Shown one piece after another: positions 35,820 through 48,811 of a stretch of 64,000 nucleotides of DNA. The notes under the pieces are model-generated. The model ran no database searches. It saw only the letters and a program-made list of their open reading frames with translations, and was not told where the DNA came from. How positions within the stretch are numbered: the stretch's first letter is position 1; each line of letters starts with the position of its first letter. The stretch is from assembly GCA_963920525.1 (NCBI GenBank), contig OY986436.1:27789318-27853317 (forward strand), written 5' to 3'. Made by a program: the position numbers and the translations under genes. The DNA is from Dichetophora obliterata (taxonomy: Eukaryota; Arthropoda; Insecta; Diptera; Sciomyzidae).

Positions 35820-38680
35820 TTCACTAGATATAGCGCTGCATTTTTTACGCTTTTTCTGTTTACTGAGAGAAAAACCTACTTTCTCAGCCCAGCAAGAAGG
35901 TTATCAGTCATGCATACAATTCTCAATTTAATTATACTTTTTCTAGAATTCAGAAATTATAACACGAATGTCATTTCGAAGAAACTGCTTAGTTTCAACA
36001 TACATTTTCTATATTAATTCATACATTTATAATTTCTTAAGGTATGAATGTCTTGTGTGGTATTGAGTATAAGTTAACACCCTGCACATTGAAATTTCGG
36101 CTTAATCACATATTTCATCATAATTATTTCACAAGACCGTTCCCACAGGTAAAACTGCTGACGCTATGTCTGCTGAATTTCCTGCAGTTAAGCTACAAGT
36201 GGAGTACGTGCAAAGCTAGCTGCGCTGCCGCCTGTTCGCTGCAACGCTAAGCCTTAGTTGATAAGATATAAAAAATGTTAAGTTTAGTTTTAGTCAAGCA
36301 TTAAACGAATAAAGAGCGTTTGCTCGTAAAAAATATTTTTTTTAACAATTATTAACATAAAATAATTTAACTTATATAATGCTATTCGAACTAAAACCGC
36401 TGGCTAATAATAAAAAATTGTAATTTTTTTAATCTGAAAAAGAAAACGTGCCCTATTTCTCTTTTCGCTTGATGCTAGTAAATAATTTTTATTTTATTTT
36501 AGTTTTAATTTCATATAATACATATATCCTTGATTTGATTTCTTTCACGAGTTTTTCTAAGGCAAGATTATTTTCAATCTATTATCGCTGATATAGCAAT
36601 AATAAAGGCCAAATTTGAAAGGAATATATAATTTAAGTTTTAATAAAAATGTACCCTGAAATGTGTAGCCTGAACTAGTTTGAAGTTTTATTCAGTTATT
36701 TAAATCAACTATATTTTTTTTATTAAACAATAATTAATAATATTAGAATAATAATATTGTAAAATATAAGTTAATAATTAATACTTTATAATAATATTAA
36801 AAATAAAAAATAAATAAAATATTTCATGTTTTGTTTCAGTCACATGAATTGAATAATTTATTTTGATTTAACAAAATGGTAAATAATACAGAATATCTAA
36901 AAAAAAGATTTTTTTCTAATCAATAGCATTAAATGCTTGATTCAAATACAAAAAAAATTATTTCTCTGTGTTGTGAGGATTGCTTAAAAATTAATAATTA
37001 ATTTTTTATATATACTAAAGAAACAGTTTTAGAAATTTTATCTAAAAACAAATAAATTTTCAAAATTTATTTTTGACCTGCTGTACCTAATGCTGATTCA
37101 AATGTGTATATAATGTAAAAATTTTTTGGAGCTTTTAATGTCAAAAAAGTTTCTAAAAATTGCTTCAAAGAAAATATTTCCTAATTTATGTTCATGAGCT
37201 AATCCTTATATTTCTTTGTTCAAATGCAGCTGTTTTACTAAGCCACCTACAGAAATATTTAATTATACACTTCAATAAATTCCAAAAGTTTTCCCTTGAC
37301 TTAAATCAATCTTCGAATCATCAATTCTCAATTTAACTTTAAACGCAAACATACCGAAAAGCAACAACAATGCGAAGCTTAAAAGTATGCAAACGCTTTT
37401 ATGCATAATTAAGTTAAATTAAGAAAACTTAATTGTTTACTAATTCCCAGGAATATTAAATATTCATATTTTTACTACCTACTCAGTGGCAGGCTTCATA
37501 AAACGCAATGCCCCTCGACCGTCAGATTGTAAGATACATGCACAGATAGTAAGATAAATGGATAGAAAGATGAATGGATGGAGGGAAAGATATAATTTAC
37601 TCATGATTCATATAAATTCAACTCAGACCAGGCCCAAGCTCAGTGCTGCTTCTTCCGCTCCCCTGTCTTACAACTACTACAGAACATTTCAAGCTCATTA
37701 ATTATTCATAAATATTGCTTTACACAATTAGTTAATGCCTGATTGATTGATTTGTGGTTATGGGAGTGGGCGTGGTGAGAAGACTGGTAGGCTGATAGGC
37801 TGATAGGCTGCTAGGCTGTCCACCCAGCGAGCGTCTGCAACAACTGCTGTTTGTGGTTTTGAGCATATGTATATGTTTGGAGAAAATTTAAGGAATTTCA
37901 ATTTACCAATAAGTGGATTACATTGAAATGTCAGCGGCAGTGGCAAAGAAGTCATTTCAGAGAAGAAGGCAACAAAGAGAATAGAAAAGAAAAACTATTT
38001 TTTGAGATTAAAATTTAATTAAGTATATCAAATTAAATGTAACGATAAATATCAAAAATGCATCTTTGTTTATATTTAATATTCGTTCACAGGATATTTT
38101 GTATATATAACAATATGTATAGCTTCCTCTTTCTCTCTCATCCACATAATCTCACCCTGATATCAAATGACATTTTGGTCTCAAGCTTTAATCGATAACA
38201 AACATTGCTACCTCGACAACTATAACTTGAATTTCTTTAAGCCTTTCAACATAAATATTGACAAAATTTCATAGAACTGAACAAATGGGTGCGAGATAAC
38301 GGGACACCACCTAATATGCAAATTAATTAGTAAACTTAGTCGAGTGTGCTTGATTGTTTTTGTAAGGATTAAGGCATTAAAGGATATTTAAGCATATTGG
38401 CTGGGATATTTATGTAGATGTCGGCTGCGACATATATTAATCATTTAAATTGTGGTCAACATGTGTGCAATGATAATAAAAAAAGGAATGGCATTTTTTT
38501 ATTTTATGTTTATGGAAGTTGGTATGTTTGTTTGAGCATGATTAACTGTTGTGATTTGGAAATGAAAATTAATTAGAATTGTTGTTAACTTGTATTCAGT
38601 TCGAAATAAACTTGTTTTTAGAATAAAAAATATAGCATAAGTGTATTTTTATAGCTATAAGTATGAGTAATAGTATTAGT
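35820..38680. other. Intergenic DNA, no gene recognised
   Basis: Mostly AT-rich. A patch at 37480-37960 is less AT-rich, with GATAGGCTGATAGGCTGATAGG and ATGGATGG-type short repeats, and could be host low-copy DNA. No reading frame shows recognisable features. Confidence 0.35.
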
Positions 38681-38686
38681 TATCAT

Positions 38687-39961
38687 CAAGGCTCGGATTT
38701 TGATGACCTAAAAAACAGCAAAAAACTGACAAAAACTACCTTAACAACGCAAACAATTGCAAGAAAAATAAACAAAAAATTTAGCCTTAGAAATAAAACA
38801 TTACTAAATTTAAATTTTGTACTCTTGTCAACACTTGTTTCAATTTTCTACATACCCTTTTGTCAGTTTCACCTCGCGCAGAGCTTTTTTTTTCATCGAA
38901 GTCAATAACCAAAGCTACTCCTTTGTCGAGAGGTATTATTTTTAATTGAAGGGATTCTAGTGTTAAAGAAATATATACAGCTGCGGTCAAAATAATAGTA
39001 GCGCCCTTATATTCATACATGTTTGGATAAATAATACTAGTATACGAATTGCGGATCCGGTAAGTCCATTTTCATTCCTATATGTACTTTCAACACTCGT
39101 TCCAACTCCGTATTCAGTTTCCTCCTATATTGTGAAACTTTCAAGATACAGGGTGTTTTACGGTTTTGGTACGTGTTTAGTATTATTGATCTAGAATCTA
39201 AACTACTCACCATAAACTACTCACCATGGACGGTTACAGTTCCGCTAAAACAAAAGATAGAAAATTTGTTGATATTTTTTTGGATAATCTCAAAATTTTA
39301 GCTTCGCTACAGCACATGACACGAAAGCGATTGATATACTTATGAAAAATCTGATATTTTTTCTAGAATACAAAATATTATTTTTTATTTTATGGTGAGT
39401 AGTTTAGATTCTAGATCAATAATACTAAACACGTACCAAAACCGTAAAACACCCTGTATCTTGAAAGTTTTACAATATAGGAGGAAACTGAGTACGAAGT
39501 TGGAACGAGTGTTGAACGTACATATAAGAATGAAAATTGACTTACCGGATCCGAAATTCGTATACTAGTATTATTTATCCAAACATGTATGAATATAAGG
39601 GCGCTACTATTATTTTGACCGCAACTGTATATAAAAATTTGCATTTTGACATTTTTTAGTACGAAAAAAAATTATTTAAAAATTACACTAAAATAACTTT
39701 AAAAACCGAAAAATGCTCTAGAAATTAAAAACGTCAAAATATGACAATAAAATAACTTTAAAATCTCTAAAAATGATCAAAAAATGCCCTTTATCTAGTT
39801 AAAATGACCTGAAAACTAAAAACGATGAAAAATGACGAAAAAATGTCCTAAAAACTTTTCATATTTGGAATTTTGGAAACATAAATAGACGTTTTAAATA
39901 ATCAGGAAATGTCTAAGAAGCAGCAGAAAAAAGATGACATGTCATTGAAATCCGAGCCCTG
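38687..39961. mobile_element. hAT-like MITE with CA(A/G)GGCTCGGATTT ends
   Basis: The left end CAAGGCTCGGATTTTGATGAC (38687) and the right end AAATCCGAGCCCTG (ending 39961) are inverted copies. The flanking 8-bp sequences GTTATCAT and GTAATCAA match at 6 of 8 positions and keep T at position 2 and A at position 7, as in aged hAT target duplications. The body has repeated short AAAATGACCTAAAAACT-like units. A different element (38978-39627) is nested inside. No transposase is present. Confidence 0.7.
38978..39627. mobile_element. Tc1/mariner-type foldback MITE, 650 bp
   Basis: Arms of about 235 bp (38978-39216 and 39393-39627) are near-perfect inverse copies, starting CAGCTGCGGTCAAAATAATA and including GTACGTTCAACACTCGTTCC-like blocks. 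TA flanks both sides (38976-38977, 39628-39629). The ends resemble those of the Tc1-like element at 34532 (CAG...AAAATAATAGTAG), so that family may supply the transposase. The 176-bp centre has a duplicated AACTACTCACCAT and no coding capacity. Confidence 0.88.
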
Positions 39962-40083
39962 GTAATCAAAAATAGTTACAATTTATTGTATAAATATTAA
40001 AAATTTGTTATTGTTATTCTATTTATTTATTTATGTAAGTTTGTACTATGATATATTAAAATACAAAAACAAAAAGTTATAAG

Positions 40084-40245
40084 CAGGGCTCGGATTTTGA
40101 TAACCTAAATAACTGCAAAAAATGACCTAAAAACTGCAGAAAATTACCTAAATACTGACAAAAATTACCCAAAAAACTCAAACAATTACATAAAAAAATA
40201 AAACAAAAAATTCAGCTAAACATTACTAAACTCAAGATTTTTTGA
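40084..40245 (+). repeat. Truncated copy of the hAT-like MITE
   Basis: CAGGGCTCGGATTTTGATAACC followed by AAAAATGACCTAAAAACTGC-type units matches the left end at 38687. No right end is seen downstream, so only the left 160 bp or so remains. It lies in the same orientation 120 bp after the full copy. Confidence 0.7.
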
Positions 40246-42090
40246 AGTGAAAACTTCTTTAGGTGCGTTGAACGATTTTGGTAGAGGGTAAATCATTCGT
40301 TTGCATCATCGCATTTTTCCAAGGAATTCGTCATTCGGCCGCAAGCTCACAAAGAAATCACTTGGCAACTCCTGAAATTAATGCATACAATCTGTTTGTT
40401 AGTATATAAATACTTAAGTTAGGTTGCAATAAGATGTTTGCAACCAAAACTTATTATTAATTCGGTTTATATTTATATATATATGCCTCCAAAGTTTGGC
40501 AATTTCTTCAGTTGTTGTATTTATCAGCATTTTTGAAAAATTTGCTTTTACTCAAACAGCTGCTATTCATGGTGAGATTTAAAAATGGATCCATCTTCTT
40601 CTTTTTCTTCTTTTTTCTGCTGGAGCTTCGTTTGCAAACAAGAAAAATAATGTATGGATTGAGTGTTTTAACATTTTAATCTTTAAGTTGTGATAAAGGC
40701 ATATGTTGAACATTGAAATAATTACATGCATGCTCTTATTTTATTACATATCGTTAAACAAAGTTTGACAATTTTCACACTTGTTGTATTTGTCAGTGGC
40801 TTTTTATTTTCACCACTGCGGCATTTTATATTCAGAGTTGTCAACTATGGCTGTGTGTCAATCAGTCTTGGTAGGATAGAAAATATCAAGTTGAATAAAA
40901 TTTGTGTGTGTTGAAATAAATTTGTCTTTTTTGCTGTGTCAATGGACGATGAAATTTTGACAGTTACAAATTCTGACATTTCGGTCGTGTTTTAGCGCAA
41001 ATATTTTATTTTATTTGCATTTTATCAACTTGCGACATATTTAATTCGAGAGCTTGTACTTGCAACATATTTCGTAAACTTGTAATATTGTAAACTTAAA
41101 AAACAGTTAAAAAATTAAAAAAAATTAACGAAACAGCAGGCAAACAGAAAATATAGCATGCAAAGTGCTGTATATTTTACGCCGCCAATTCGGTTCATCC
41201 CCTCTAACGCTGCGCAACCGCTGGGATCTTCTAATTATCTTTGCGTTGTTGTTGTAAATTTGCTAAGTAATTATTGTTGTACAGTAAGCTTTAATTTTTT
41301 GTGGATGTTTATTTGTAGCTACAGTCAGCATATGACATCGAACTAATTTAGAAAACAGTTTATACATATGAATTAAAGAGTATATATAATATTGGTAAAT
41401 CTATTTGTTTTTAGTAAAAGTGTTACCGTATCGGAAATACATATATATATATATATGTGTATATTTACATATTTACATATATATAGTTCATATATATGAA
41501 CAATTTAGCTCATTGAGGAAATTTAAAGAATATTTATGTATATTTATATAATAACAATTACGTATTAAACCTGCAAAATAATTAATATTTTCAGTAGTAA
41601 TTGAATAACTACGGTCTGCTTATCCTAAGCATTCTATTTTTTAAAACTGTTTGGCTTAATTTCTTATATGGATTATATATAATTTATAAGCTATAGATAT
41701 TTCTTAATTTTAGAATATTCTATTTTTAATACACAACGCAATATAGATATGGTGAACATGTATATTGTGTTAGTGTTATGATATAAATTGATAAAAATAA
41801 GCTTTAATTTTTTATATTAATCAATAATGAAATAATTTAAATAAATTACTTTAATTATATGTATTTTTGATATGGTAACACTTTTACTTAAAAGAAATAG
41901 TTTCAGTAATATATAAAATATTTAATAAATTGTTATAAGCTCTTAACAAAAATAATTCTAATTTCATATGCAACTGTAGCTACACGATTAGAATTCACAA
42001 CACCTACAAAAAATTTCCGGCTAACTGCGCCAACAACAATTACCAAGGAAATTACAAACAAGGACGCACAGAGAAGAACAAGATCAGAGA
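40246..42090. other. Intergenic DNA, no gene recognised
   Basis: AT-rich, with TA/CATATATA microsatellite at 41435-41500. No recognisable gene. Several CTTCTTCTTTTTCTTC runs occur near 40590. Confidence 0.4.
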
Positions 42091-42093
42091 TTT

Positions 42094-42180
42094 CATCCTA
42101 CATGTAGGACGGGCTGCAGTATGAGCTTTCGCACATCCTACATGTCCGTCCGACCTGTCAAATCCATCCTACATGTAGCA
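42094..42180. repeat. Three copies of CATCCTACATGT
   Basis: The 12-mer occurs at 42094, 42134 and 42165; the first extends to the palindrome TCCTACATGTAGGA. Regular inverted symmetry suggests a structured repeat or protein-binding cluster, possibly part of an unidentified foldback element. Confidence 0.55.
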
Positions 42181-42324
42181 TAGTCCGAAACCCCCTATAG
42201 CATGAAAATTATTATATAGCAGTAAGGCGGTCCGTGGCAGGACAACGTCTTCCATTTATATTTTATATATAGGTTTTCGCTTCGGTCGGCAGTCCTCTCA
42301 CTGCTATACTTTTTTATATAATTG

Positions 42325-42640
42325 TTGACTTTATATGATTTAAATACAAATTCTAAATGTTTGATAGTTTAAATCATACTTGATTTTAAATACAAATTCT
42401 AGTTGTTTGATAGTTTTAAAATCGTTTATCGAGCTTAAGGTCAAAGTTAGGACAATTAATTGTTCTAACGAATTTTTCCAAAGAAACAACAACAACAACA
42501 ACAAAGTTTTTTTTTTGAAAAGAAAAAATCACTAGCTTGATTTGATTGTACAATTTCTGCTATGCTAAAAGCGTCATCAGAAATCTTTGTGATACCCGTG
42601 CAAGCGCGCGCTAACGCACTGCACCATCGGGGCGATGAGA
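42325..42640 (-). repeat. Possible tRNA-derived SINE, minus strand
   Basis: On the minus strand, GATGGTGCAGTGCGTTAGCGCGC near 42630-42608 resembles the 5' half of a tRNA including an A-box. The rest (42540-42325) matches the repeat at 15690-15905. No good B-box follows, so the head may be damaged. Confidence 0.5.
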
Positions 42641-43250
42641 TTTTGAAGCGTCAATTTCTCAGTCTTTTCCTTAATTTCATAATGTCACATTTGTTGTTGT
42701 ATTTCTGTTTTACTTTAGTTTCTATGCTTATGTTATTATATGTAGTCCAACAGCCTGCTGGAAGTCTGCACTAACAAAGCATGTTTACTGAAGTTGTTTT
42801 TAGAATTTTTGCTGATTTTGTTTTCAGCTGTTTCCGTTTGGTCGAGCTCTACCATTTGATTAAAGTTTTTCTAAAGTAAAGCTCCATGCTGAGTAGAAAT
42901 GCTTACACAATAAGGTGATCTAATACACAACTTGTATATTTTCCACAGGGTTGTATTTTGAAAACTGAATTTTGTTTTTGTTATATTAAAAAATTTAAAA
43001 AAGTTAACCACAAAATGAATTCCTTATATTGCTTTTTACAAGGTGGTTCAGAGTTAAACAAAAAAATGTCGATAGCCAAAAAAAACCCATTTAGTAACCA
43101 AAGAGACATTTTTTTATTGCAATTTTTGTGAATTTTGAAAAATATAATCATACGAAAAATATTCCACTTTTTATGCTGCATATTTTTATAAAAAAAAATA
43201 TGCTTCCCGAAGCTAAAATATGCCAAAGTGGAATATAATATTCCACTCTG
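42641..43250. other. Intergenic DNA, no gene recognised
   Basis: AT-rich DNA without a recognisable reading frame or repeat boundary. Confidence 0.35.
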
Positions 43251-43251
43251 G

Positions 43252-43380
43252 TCACACTGGTTGGCATTACTAAAGGAGTTGCTGGCAGACAGGCGAATCG
43301 AGCGGTTGACATTACTGGAGGAACTACAGGACTTGGAAGAAGAAATCTGGACGGACGCAACAAAAGAAGCGCAGACAAAA
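43252..43380 (+). other. Short coiled-coil-like reading frame of unknown origin
   Basis: From 43252 to a TAA at 43381, a frame of about 43 codons reads LALLKELLADRRIERLTLLE and onward, with heptad-like Leu spacing and Glu/Lys/Arg richness (EELQDLEEEIW). It has no ATG. Its base composition is unlike the surrounding AT-rich DNA. It may be a piece of a retrotransposon gag or env-like frame; I do not recognise it. Confidence 0.3.
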
Positions 43381-43450
43381 TAACTGCTCAAGGAATTTGC
43401 AGTAAGAACTTTCAGAAGGAAAGGTGACAAGGATAACAGGTGAAAAACAA

Positions 43451-43569
43451 GGGACCACATAGCTTATAGGCGCACCGTCAGGTCGGAAGGAACCACATAG
43501 CTTATAGGCGCACCGTCAGGTCGCAAGGGACCACATAGCTTAAAGACGCACCGTCAGGTCGCAAGGGAC
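43451..43569 (+). repeat. 38-bp minisatellite, three full copies
   Basis: Units start at 43451, 43489 and 43527 and contain CCACATAGCTTATAGGCGCA and CCGTCAGGTCG. A partial fourth begins at 43565. The three units differ at only a few bases, so the array is young compared with nearby repeats. Confidence 0.9.
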
Positions 43570-43719
43570 ATAATCTAGCCAGGAAGCACACGGTTAGGGC
43601 ATAAGGTCCACAACGACGATTCAACAGAGTGACGAATTCTGGACACGACTGAGCATACCTCAGCTATAGAGCCGGAAGACCGGCAGCTTCGTTACAGTAG
43701 ATAAGTTGTTTTGTATTTA

Positions 43720-44890
43720 AAATATATATATATTTTTTTTTTAAATGAAATCAGTAGTATTTTTATTCAATAGGAAAAGTAAGTTCTTCGTGAATTTATT
43801 GACGATTTTACTCAGGTTTAACGGCAATTTTGTTGATAACAATATTAACAAAAACAAGAGAAAAATATTAAAATAGCAGTAAAGAAGGAAATTGGTCTAT
43901 TTATTTAATTACTATGTAAGCATTTTTCAATATTATCATAAAAATATTGATATTCTGTTATAATTACAGACTTAATTTCTTGGAAATGGTTACGCTTTTT
44001 TGCTTGATAGGCAGTGGAGCAGTGCGGAAATTAGAGTATTGATTTCTCTTCCTTCTGTAGATAAGGCCCATTGCCGTGTTGTCGTCCGAACCCGAGTAAA
44101 AATATGAGCGGGCAAATAGCGGTCGATCAGGGGCCGATCATGGGTCTCACGGCTGTATCGAGTCGAAAATATAGTATGAAAATCTAAGCACTCGATATCA
44201 AATACCGACGGAGTAACGTTTACGACTGTGTCAGTTATTTGACACACATAACTCTGCGAACAATTTCTAAGTTGTATTTTATATTCTAGACTCGACTGAA
44301 TAAATCCAAAACCAATTTTCAAAAATGTTTAAAAATTAAAAATTTAATGATATTGATAAAATTTACTAAACTAATTCTTAAAAATTCATTTTTTGTTGGA
44401 TTCATACGATAGATACGATATAGATACCTCATCTATCAATGAAAAAAGGAAATTCTTAAAATATAGTTTTGGAAAATATTGGAAATTACAGTTAAATAAT
44501 GACTTATCTAACATTTTCGCAAAAATTACAGGTGTGCAAGGTACAGTTTTGCTTTTAACGCCCAAGGTACTGGTTCGATTAAATTTTTATGTAAAAATGA
44601 AAAAATAGTACAAGTTTTTTCTAAATAATTTTTCTAAAAAACATGAAAATCGGGCCATTGTATCAAATGCTAGAGCTGATGGGGCAAGATCACCTTTTTG
44701 AAAAAAACTGCAAAAATTGATTTTACAAATTACTCGAAAACGGCTCCGTCGATTTGAAAATAGTTTCCATTTTTGGAATCAACGGGCCAAAGTCCTTTAA
44801 AAAAGTTATTGAGTTGCTTGGAGCAAATTTTTTTTCCATTTTGTAGAGTAGTTTGTAGAGAGTTTGTATGCAACATTTTTAAATCGCTTA
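43720..44890. other. Intergenic DNA, no gene recognised
   Basis: A GC-richer patch at 44020-44230 includes GCGGTCGATCAGGGGCCGATC, reminiscent of the motif cluster at 15.6-16.9 kb. A 110-codon minus-strand frame there has no recognised domain. The rest is AT-rich. Confidence 0.35.
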
Positions 44891-44898
44891 GAGACGTA

Positions 44899-45280
44899 TT
44901 AATTGAGCTGAACAGTAGATTTCACGGGGGCTGCAGGTTTTATCTTAGTCAGCGGCTTGACAGGTAGGTTAATTTCCTTGGAAAAACATATAATTATCGC
45001 AACAGCTGGCGTTGTTTTGAGAAGTCTGACTCTTCTGCTAAGGCTCTTTATAATGTTGCTGAACGGATTGTCATGGCTGCTTAGAAGTGAGCTTATAAGT
45101 CGTGATGTTGTCAGGTCTGCTAAGTTTTCTAGGGTTGGAATATTTGCTTCAAATAACATATTATTTATCGGGGTTGACCGTAGTGCACCGAGAGCAGCTC
45201 TGAGGGATGCATTCAGAATTGTTTTAAGTTTATTCAACTGTGATTTGGGTGTGTATCCAAATAAAAATAGTTTTTGGAAT
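44899..45280 (-). pseudogene. C-terminal fragment of an I-like non-LTR protein
   Basis: The minus strand reads FLFGYTPKSQLNKLKTIL, SLRAALGALRSTPINNM and NLADLTTSRLISSLL, the conserved region after the RT in I/R1/LOA-type proteins. It begins abruptly next to the A/T-rich tail of the element at 45285-49100. I infer that it continues the reading that ends near 49100 and that the intervening 3.8 kb was inserted later. Confidence 0.65.
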
Positions 45281-45732
45281 TACAGAATTATTATTTATTT
45301 ATTATATATTTGAAATTCAATATTAGTATTATAAGAACATGTTCTTTTAAAATACAAAGGTAGTAGCCTAACAATAATATTAAATTCAGATTCAACGATT
45401 ATGACATTATAACATAGTCAATAAATTTTATTAATGGATTTATTATAATTATTTATTATTAATACTTAATCATAACAATTACATTTTTCATAAAGTTAAA
45501 AACATGAGCAATGACTCAGGATCTGCGGGATCGTCATACCCGACACTCCATAAAATTAAAAAAATTTAGAAAAAAATTATTATTTAATAATATCAATATC
45601 AGTATAATAAGAAGGTAGTAAGAAATAGCAAGAAATATAGTAAGAATTATAGTCAGAAATAGATCGTCAAATGTTAATACTGAGATAGAAATAGAAATAT
45701 GGATATTTTATTTTATATAAAGATAATTGCAA

Positions 45733-48560
45733 TCAAGCAAAATGATTTAAAACGGCTTGCCTAAAGCTTCTTTCATTTCTAATAGATTCAAGGTGACTGG
45801 GTAATGCATTCCATAATCTAATGGCACTAACGAAAAATAGTCTGGTAGAGTTCGGGGAACTTAAGTTAGGTATTATCATCATATAACTTCTGTTTGACTG
45901 ACAAAATTGTAATTTTTCAAAAAGATACAATGGAACTTTAAAGTGAATCAATTTATGAAGCATTAAGATAGCAATTACGAGCATTAAGATAGCTTATTAT
46001 ATCACAACGAAGTATGCTATTCTTGAGGTGAGATATGTGCACAAACCTATGAATATTATAGACGTATCGCGTCGCATGATTAAACGCAACTCGCAGTTTG
46101 TGCTCAGAACGTGAATCTAGTTTACTATAAATATTTTCAGAATAAGTTATTATCAGGGATAATAATACCAATTTTCACCTGGTATCAACAGGTGGGTATA
46201 ATAAATGTTTCGGACTACACTATTCGATCATATTCACTACACTATATGATCGGTACAAGTTAATGACGAATTAATATGCAAACCAAGACTCTTCACGTTG
46301 CTTACTATTTATAGCTTCCTGTCCCCTATATACAAGTTCGATATGTCATCTAAGCAGATTTTATTTTTGGCAATAGGCAACACATATGTTTTCAGCGCAT
46401 TAAGTTGAAGACCATTTCAAATAGCCTATTCATGGACACTATCGAGATCTTCGTTCAACCTGTAAATTAAATCTTCTAAAAGACCCGTTCTGATGAAAAG
46501 ATGAAGCTGAAAATCATCCGCATAGGCATGCATAGAGGAATGTTCACATACGGAAACGATATTTATAAATATTGAAAACAAAAGAGGCCCAAGCACAGAT
46601 CCTTGAGGCACTCCACTGCAAACATACTTGCAGAGAGCACTTATTTGCAACATTTACTCTCTGAACTCTGTTCGATAAGTAGATACTTACAAGATTAACA
46701 GCATTAGCACAAGCCCCTTGGTAATTTTTTTAGTTTTTGACAAAGTAGGGAATGATTTACAGTGTCAAATGCCTCAGAGAAATCAATTAAGCAGAGTAGG
46801 GTAAGAAGGCCTTCATTATAAGGCAGTCGAATATTGTCCAGTACCTTAAGAGTGGCAGTTGCACAACTGTGGCCACCACGAAATCAAGATTGAAATGGGG
46901 ACAAAAAATTGCTTTGTAAGAAAAAATTCGACATTTGATCATCCATAATAGCTTCACACACTTTTGACAAGCAGGACAAAATGCTAATAGGCCTGAAATC
47001 ACTGGGCTCACTTGCTTGGGATTTTTTGGCTACCGGCATGACCTTTGCAACTTTTCAGTAATAAGGACAAGAGGAGGAAGTAAAGCAATAATTGATTATA
47101 TGCGTTAGTGGGCTAACTATGAAAGGTAAAATGAGTTTTATAAATTTAATCGGAATTCCATCATCACCAACCGCATTCGATTTAATTTTCATTATATGTT
47201 TAACAACCTCATTTTCACTTACCCCAGCAAACTGAAAGTTGGGTTAAACAAGGATATCTGTTAACTCTTCAAGATTACCATTTCTAACATTATTATTTAT
47301 GAAAAAATCATTCATAACATCGGGGTTAGCACAGCAGCCAACTGTAGGCTTGTTGCCAATTTCAGTGTTTCTAAGATTTCTCCATAGCTCTTTAGAAGGA
47401 AGCGATGTTTTCAGTTTATTAGAATAAAATTTTAACTTGGATTGCCTGCAAATAAGAATTGAAGCATTCCTTGCCACTCTGTACTCTTCCCAATTTACCG
47501 ACGACGGGCTTCTTTTCCACCGCTTATGCATATTATATATTATTATATATTATATATTATTGCTGTTGCTTATCGCATTCTGCACACTGGACGTGTACCA
47601 TGGACATGACACATAGAAATAGTTTTTTATTACAATAGTACGCATCGGAACATGGGTTTCAAAGAGATAACTCATATGTTGAGTTTAGGCATCTACTTTG
47701 TCACTTACATTTGGAAAGAACCAGATATCATCCCATGGAATAGAACAGGCATCATTGCTTAAAGCCGGAAGATCAATATATTTAAAGTCTTTGTAGGTAA
47801 TGGTTTTGGACGTAGAAGTCCGAGATAGCGGTATATCAAGTGTACAAAAAATTAATTCATGATCGGAAAGAAAATAAATTTGATCAAACAATAGAACAGA
47901 CGATACATCAGAGACAATAAAATAATCAATAAGGCTTGGAGTATCATTGTGAGAAAATCGTGTGGGCATAGTTTCATTTACAATTGACAGACCGACAGAC
48001 GAAACATTTTCATAGATAGATTTGGTTGAATTATCATGTCACAATAAATTAATATTAAAGTCACCACAATTAACAAAATAATTAAAATCAATTGATAAAT
48101 CAGAAAGTTCTGAAAAATAAGAGTTCAGATTATTTAATTTACTAGGGTTGTAAACACAAAATAGACAAATTTTAACATAATTATCAGTTAAATTAAGATT
48201 CATATATTCAACAGGACTGTTAGAAGATTTTTTTTATCACTTTTGCACTCAAGCTTTTGTGGCAGTAAATAGCAACTCCACCCCTCTTTTGACTCTTCTA
48301 TCATTCCTAAATAAGTCATAATTATTTAGCGCATAAGCAGAATCGTTAACTTCAGGACAAAACAACGTTTCAGATACACAAATCACATTAATAGACAAGT
48401 CTTCAAACACATATTTTAAATAATCAACTTTACCAGAGTTTAGACTTCGAGCGTTAAAGTGAGCAATTTTACAACCGGAGAATGGCCTACAAAGAACATT
48501 CACAAGAACCTTACAAGTTTCATTAGTACCATTACATATACTGTTACGACCAATCATTAA
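45733..48560 (-). pseudogene. ORF2 of Jockey/CR1-type element: endonuclease and RT
   Basis: The endonuclease begins at about 48490 with KIAHFNARSLNSGKVDYLK and VICVSETLF, then continues through stops to PTRFSHNDTPSLIDYFIVSD and a SDHELIFC catalytic site near 47850. A linker (47531-47244) precedes the RT. RT blocks include SGVPQGSVLGPLLFSIFIN and the catalytic HAYADDFQL near 46530. The C-terminal region has NHATRYVYNI and STRLFFVSAIRLWNALPS, ending at a stop at 45733. At least six stops or frameshifts interrupt the frame. There is no RNase H domain, in contrast to the LOA-like element at 8.7 kb. Confidence 0.82.
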
Positions 48561-48811
48561 AGTATAAATAAAGCACAGAACCTTTAGACATACCGCAAGA
48601 AACAAATTAATGAAATTTAAAAATATTAAACTCATTACTGATACTTGAAACTAATAACCAGATTACTTTACAAAAATAGTTAATAAAGTTATTGAATACA
48701 GATAAGTTCATATAAAAATTAATCAATATGTAAATACTAGTAAAAGAGAAATCAATAGGAAAGAAGAGAAGAAGTTTAGCTATAATAAGAGGAAAATAAA
48801 TTAAAACAGCA

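Noticed and set aside
43990..44322. Minus-strand frame of 110 codons
   Set aside because: No recognisable domain, and it overlaps a repeat-like GGTCGATCAGGGGCCGATC patch; kept as unassigned.
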